Shown piece by piece: positions 29,472 through 31,851 of a stretch of DNA of 31,851 bases (the stretch's first letter is position 1; each line of letters starts with the position of its first letter). The position numbers and the translations under genes were made by a program. The stretch is from Akkermansiaceae bacterium UBA4589. GTDB lineage: Bacteria > Verrucomicrobiota > Verrucomicrobiia > Verrucomicrobiales > Akkermansiaceae. Location of the stretch: contig DGJT01000059.1 of assembly GCA_002387565.1 (NCBI GenBank), forward strand, positions 1-31,851, given 5' to 3'. The notes beneath the pieces were generated by a model. It made no database searches and had not been told where the DNA came from. It worked only from the letters and a program-made list of their open reading frames with translations.

Positions 29472-31529
29472 ATGAGTGTTTTAGTTCATGCTATGAGCAT
29501 GTCCAAAGCTAACGATACAGCCTCCAGCTCAACAGAATCTCAAACTCCTGCAGAATCATCAAACTCTAAGAGAATTTATATTCCAGGTCAGCTGCATCCA
29601 GAAATTAAAGTGCCGCTCAGAGAAATCCATTTAAGCCCTACCAATCATGTAGATGGTACTGAAACAGAAAATAAGCCTATTCGTGTTTATGATACTGCCG
29701 GACCTTGGGGTGATCCTGATTTTGCAGGAGAAGTTACACAAGGTATCACACCTGTTCGACAGGATTGGATTTTAAAACGTGGTGATGTCGAAGCTTACAC
29801 CCCACGTGATACAAAACCAGAAGATGATGGTTATCTCAGTGAAGCTCATGCTCAAAGATTTAATGAAAATAAGCAGCAGAAAAATCGTCTCAAGATCTAC
29901 CCTGGCCTACAACGCCAACCGCTCAAAGCCTCAAAGGGTCACCCAGTAACGCAAAAATGGTACGCCCAACAAGGTATCATTACAGCTGAAATGGAGTTTG
30001 TTGCGCTACGTGAAAACTTAGGTAGAGAAGCCGCTTTCAAAGCTGTTCACGATCAATACCCTAATCCAAAAACTCGCCCACAAGCAGCTCAAGATCAATT
30101 GCATGGATTCGCTAATCACATGCCCTTGCCTTCAGATATTGATCCTTTTAAGCAGGTTGATAGAACGAATTTAAATCATCAGCATCCTGGTCAATCATTT
30201 GGCGCTAGTGTACCAAGTATTATCACTCCTGAATTTGTACGTGATGAACTCGCACGTGGTAGAGCTATTATTCCGCTTAATATCAATCACCCAGAGTGTG
30301 AACCTATGGCAATTGGGCGCAACTTCTTGGTGAAAATTAATGCTAATATCGGCAACTCAGCCGTAGCCTCTTCTATTGATGAAGAAGTCGAAAAAATGCG
30401 CTGGTCTGTAGAGTGGGGTGCAGATACTGTCATGGATTTATCCACAGGCAAAAATATCCATGCCACACGCGAATGGATTATTCGTAATTCACCAGTCCCT
30501 ATTGGTACTGTCCCTATTTACCAAGCGCTTGAAAAAGTAAATGGTAAAGTAGAAGAGCTCAATTGGGATATTTACCGTGACACACTTATTGAGCAAGCTG
30601 AACAAGGGGTGGATTACTTCACTATCCATGCTGGCGTGCTTCTACCTTTTATTCCGCATACTGCTAAGCGTATGACAGGTATTGTCTCTCGTGGTGGTTC
30701 TATTATGGCTAAATGGTGTCTCTCACATCACAAAGAGAACTTCCTCTACACTCATTGGGATGATATTTGTGAAATTATGGCTGATTATGATATCTCATTT
30801 TCTATTGGAGATGGTTTGAGACCTGGCTCTATTGCTGATGCTAATGATTACGCTCAATTTGCCGAGCTCGAAGTTCAAGGCGAGCTCACTAAACGCGCTT
30901 GGGATTACTCTGTGCAAGTCATGAACGAAGGTCCTGGTCACGTGCCTATGCAACTCATTCAAGAGAATATGGAAAAGCAAATTGAATGGTGTCATGAAGC
31001 TCCTTTCTATACATTAGGACCACTCACTACAGATATTGCACCTGGTTATGATCATATTACTTCAGGAATAGGTGCGGCTCAAATTGGTTGGTATGGCTGC
31101 GCTATGCTCTGTTACGTAACCCCTAAAGAGCATCTAGGTTTACCTAATAAAAATGATGTAAGAGAAGGTGTGGTGACTTATAAAATTGCTGCTCATGCTG
31201 CTGATTTAGCCAAAGGCCACCCTGCGGCACAAGAACGTGACAATGCTCTATCCAAAGCTCGCTTTGAATTCCGTTGGCAAGATCAATTCAATCTATCTTT
31301 AGATCCTGCCAAAGCTCGCGCTTATCATGATGAAACATTACCTCAAGAAGGAGCTAAAACGGCTCACTTTTGCTCCATGTGTGGACCTACTTTCTGCTCA
31401 ATGAAAATTACAGATGAAATCAGAGAGTATGCAAAAACACACGAATTAGATGAAAAAGCAGCTTTTGAAAAAGGTATGGAAGAAAAAGCCAAGGCCTTTA
31501 AAGAGTCGAACCAAGAAATCTATAATTAG
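29472..31529 (+). CDS. thiC: Phosphomethylpyrimidine synthase
   Basis: A radical-SAM-type Fe-S enzyme, 685 aa from the ATG chosen here, converting aminoimidazole ribotide to the thiamine pyrimidine moiety. Seen: RIYIPGQLHPEIKVPLREI at the domain start (about 36-54), NANIGNSAV (about 288), WGADTVMDLSTGKNIH (about 313), FTIHAGVL (about 385), MNEGPGHVPMQLI (about 485), GPLTTDIAPGYDHI (about 515) and the C-terminal 4Fe-4S motif CSMCGPTFC (about 635-643). A disordered Ser/Thr-rich leader of about 35 residues precedes homology, so the start is ambiguous: in-frame TTG 29463 and ATGs 29472, 29493 and 29499, none with a Shine-Dalgarno. No TPP riboswitch (CUGAGA-type core) is visible in the 91 nt upstream. 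Confidence 0.95.
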   Translation: MSVLVHAMSMSKANDTASSSTESQTPAESSNSKRIYIPGQLHPEIKVPLREIHLSPTNHVDGTETENKPIRVYDTAGPWGDPDFAGEVTQGITPVRQDWILKRGDVEAYTPRDTKPEDDGYLSEAHAQRFNENKQQKNRLKIYPGLQRQPLKASKGHPVTQKWYAQQGIITAEMEFVALRENLGREAAFKAVHDQYPNPKTRPQAAQDQLHGFANHMPLPSDIDPFKQVDRTNLNHQHPGQSFGASVPSIITPEFVRDELARGRAIIPLNINHPECEPMAIGRNFLVKINANIGNSAVASSIDEEVEKMRWSVEWGADTVMDLSTGKNIHATREWIIRNSPVPIGTVPIYQALEKVNGKVEELNWDIYRDTLIEQAEQGVDYFTIHAGVLLPFIPHTAKRMTGIVSRGGSIMAKWCLSHHKENFLYTHWDDICEIMADYDISFSIGDGLRPGSIADANDYAQFAELEVQGELTKRAWDYSVQVMNEGPGHVPMQLIQENMEKQIEWCHEAPFYTLGPLTTDIAPGYDHITSGIGAAQIGWYGCAMLCYVTPKEHLGLPNKNDVREGVVTYKIAAHAADLAKGHPAAQERDNALSKARFEFRWQDQFNLSLDPAKARAYHDETLPQEGAKTAHFCSMCGPTFCSMKITDEIREYAKTHELDEKAAFEKGMEEKAKAFKESNQEIYN

Positions 31530-31554
31530 ATTTTAATTGTAGAAGTATCTACTT

Positions 31555-31598
31555 AAAAACTCCTGATAGTTTCATTTGAAATTGTCAGCAGTTTTTTT
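31555..31598 (+). terminator. Rho-independent terminator after thiC
   Basis: AAAAACT-C-CTGATA pairs with TGTCAG-C-AGTTTTTTT (one C/C mismatch, one G-U) around an AT-rich loop, ending in a run of seven T. Confidence 0.85.
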
Positions 31599-31627
31599 AT
31601 ATTCTTAAACTCATTAAAAAATGTATC

Positions 31628-31655
31628 TTGACATTTTTTGTATTAGACTCAAAAT
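31628..31655 (+). promoter_or_regulatory. Promoter of the last gene, predicting a leaderless mRNA
   Basis: A perfect -35 TTGACA (31628-31633), 16-bp spacer and -10 CAAAAT (31650-31655; 4/6 matches). Initiation 7 nt beyond the -10 falls exactly on the A of the ATG at 31662. Confidence 0.6.
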
Positions 31656-31661
31656 GATTTA

Positions 31662-31851
31662 ATGGTGTTTAGAACTTTTATTCTCTATTTATTGATTTCT
31701 TGCTATGCGCAAGCTCTTCATCTAGAAAGTAGGGTTGATTTACAAACTATAAAAAAAATAGCAGATAATATCGATAAAGCAACTTTAGCTGTATTTGAAT
31801 CCAATAATTTTGAATTGCCTGAAATTACTGATGATAGCGTTTATTTAAGAC
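31662..31851 (+). CDS. Secreted protein of unknown function, 5' part only
   Basis: The first 63 codons of a gene cut by the window end. MVFRTFILYLLISCYAQA is a short Sec signal peptide, likely cleaved after AQA (residue 18). The mature start is LHLESRVDLQTIKKIADNID and then an acidic stretch. A cysteine at residue 14 lies inside the hydrophobic core but lacks a lipobox. Too little is present to name a family. An alternative start is the adjacent GTG at 31665. The upstream promoter is the best -35 match in the window. Confidence 0.65.
   Translation, partial: MVFRTFILYLLISCYAQALHLESRVDLQTIKKIADNIDKATLAVFESNNFELPEITDDSVYLR

Overview
The window is AT-rich chromosomal DNA (roughly 40% G+C by eye) from a Gram-negative bacterium. 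It shows lipoprotein and Sec signal peptides, type IV prepilin-like proteins and molybdopterin genes. It is dominated by housekeeping genes, almost all on the + strand in short operons. I favour the Verrucomicrobiota (Opitutales-like). The reasons are the cdsA-(SET)-dxr gene order, a CdsA signature reading PGIGGVLDLIDS, a six-domain S1 protein of non-enterobacterial type, a sufCBD block followed directly by asd and ispA, and the near-complete absence of Shine-Dalgarno sequences. This placement is an inference; no rRNA is present to prove it.

Layout. 1-139: the 3' part of a tRNA whose T-loop is interrupted by about 100 bp, then a terminator. 274-5729: a purple-acid-phosphatase-like secreted enzyme, a DMT-family permease, MTA phosphorylase and a UvrD/PcrA-type helicase. 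5821-6893: two adjacent orphan pilin-like genes. 7059-13281: sufC-sufB-sufD-asd-ispA-mobA/moaD, covering Fe-S assembly, aspartate semialdehyde, polyprenyl and molybdenum cofactor functions, ending in a MobA-MoaD fusion joined across a run of seven C. 13311-13607: 130-bp tandem repeats. 13618-16587: yaaA, moaE and glutamine-dependent nadE. 16655-17090: tRNA-Ser(GGA) and, 293 bp away, a truncated second copy with its promoter, separated from the first by a hairpin-rich segment.

17136-19737: an ExoD-family membrane protein and acetyl-CoA synthetase, converging on a third pilin-like gene. 20718-22400: ribosomal protein S1 with a structured leader. 22502-26754: an orphan lipoprotein, then a tight block ribH-nusB(long)-trHb2-CPBP protease-thiL. 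26744-29380 (minus strand): cdsA, a SET-domain protein and dxr, with start and stop codons abutting or overlapping. 29472-31529: thiC. 31662-end: the start of a secreted protein behind a near-perfect promoter.

How the genes work together: riboflavin (ribH), thiamine (thiC, thiL), NAD (nadE), isoprenoid (dxr, ispA), phospholipid (cdsA) and molybdopterin (mobA/moaD, moaE) functions indicate a bacterium with substantial cofactor biosynthesis. There is no phage, transposase, CRISPR or defence island. The unusual material is small-scale: interrupted or duplicated tRNA genes, tandem repeats, a C-tract gene fusion, a methyltransferase embedded in a lipid/isoprenoid operon, an extended NusB, and a translation-start pattern suggesting leaderless or Shine-Dalgarno-independent initiation.
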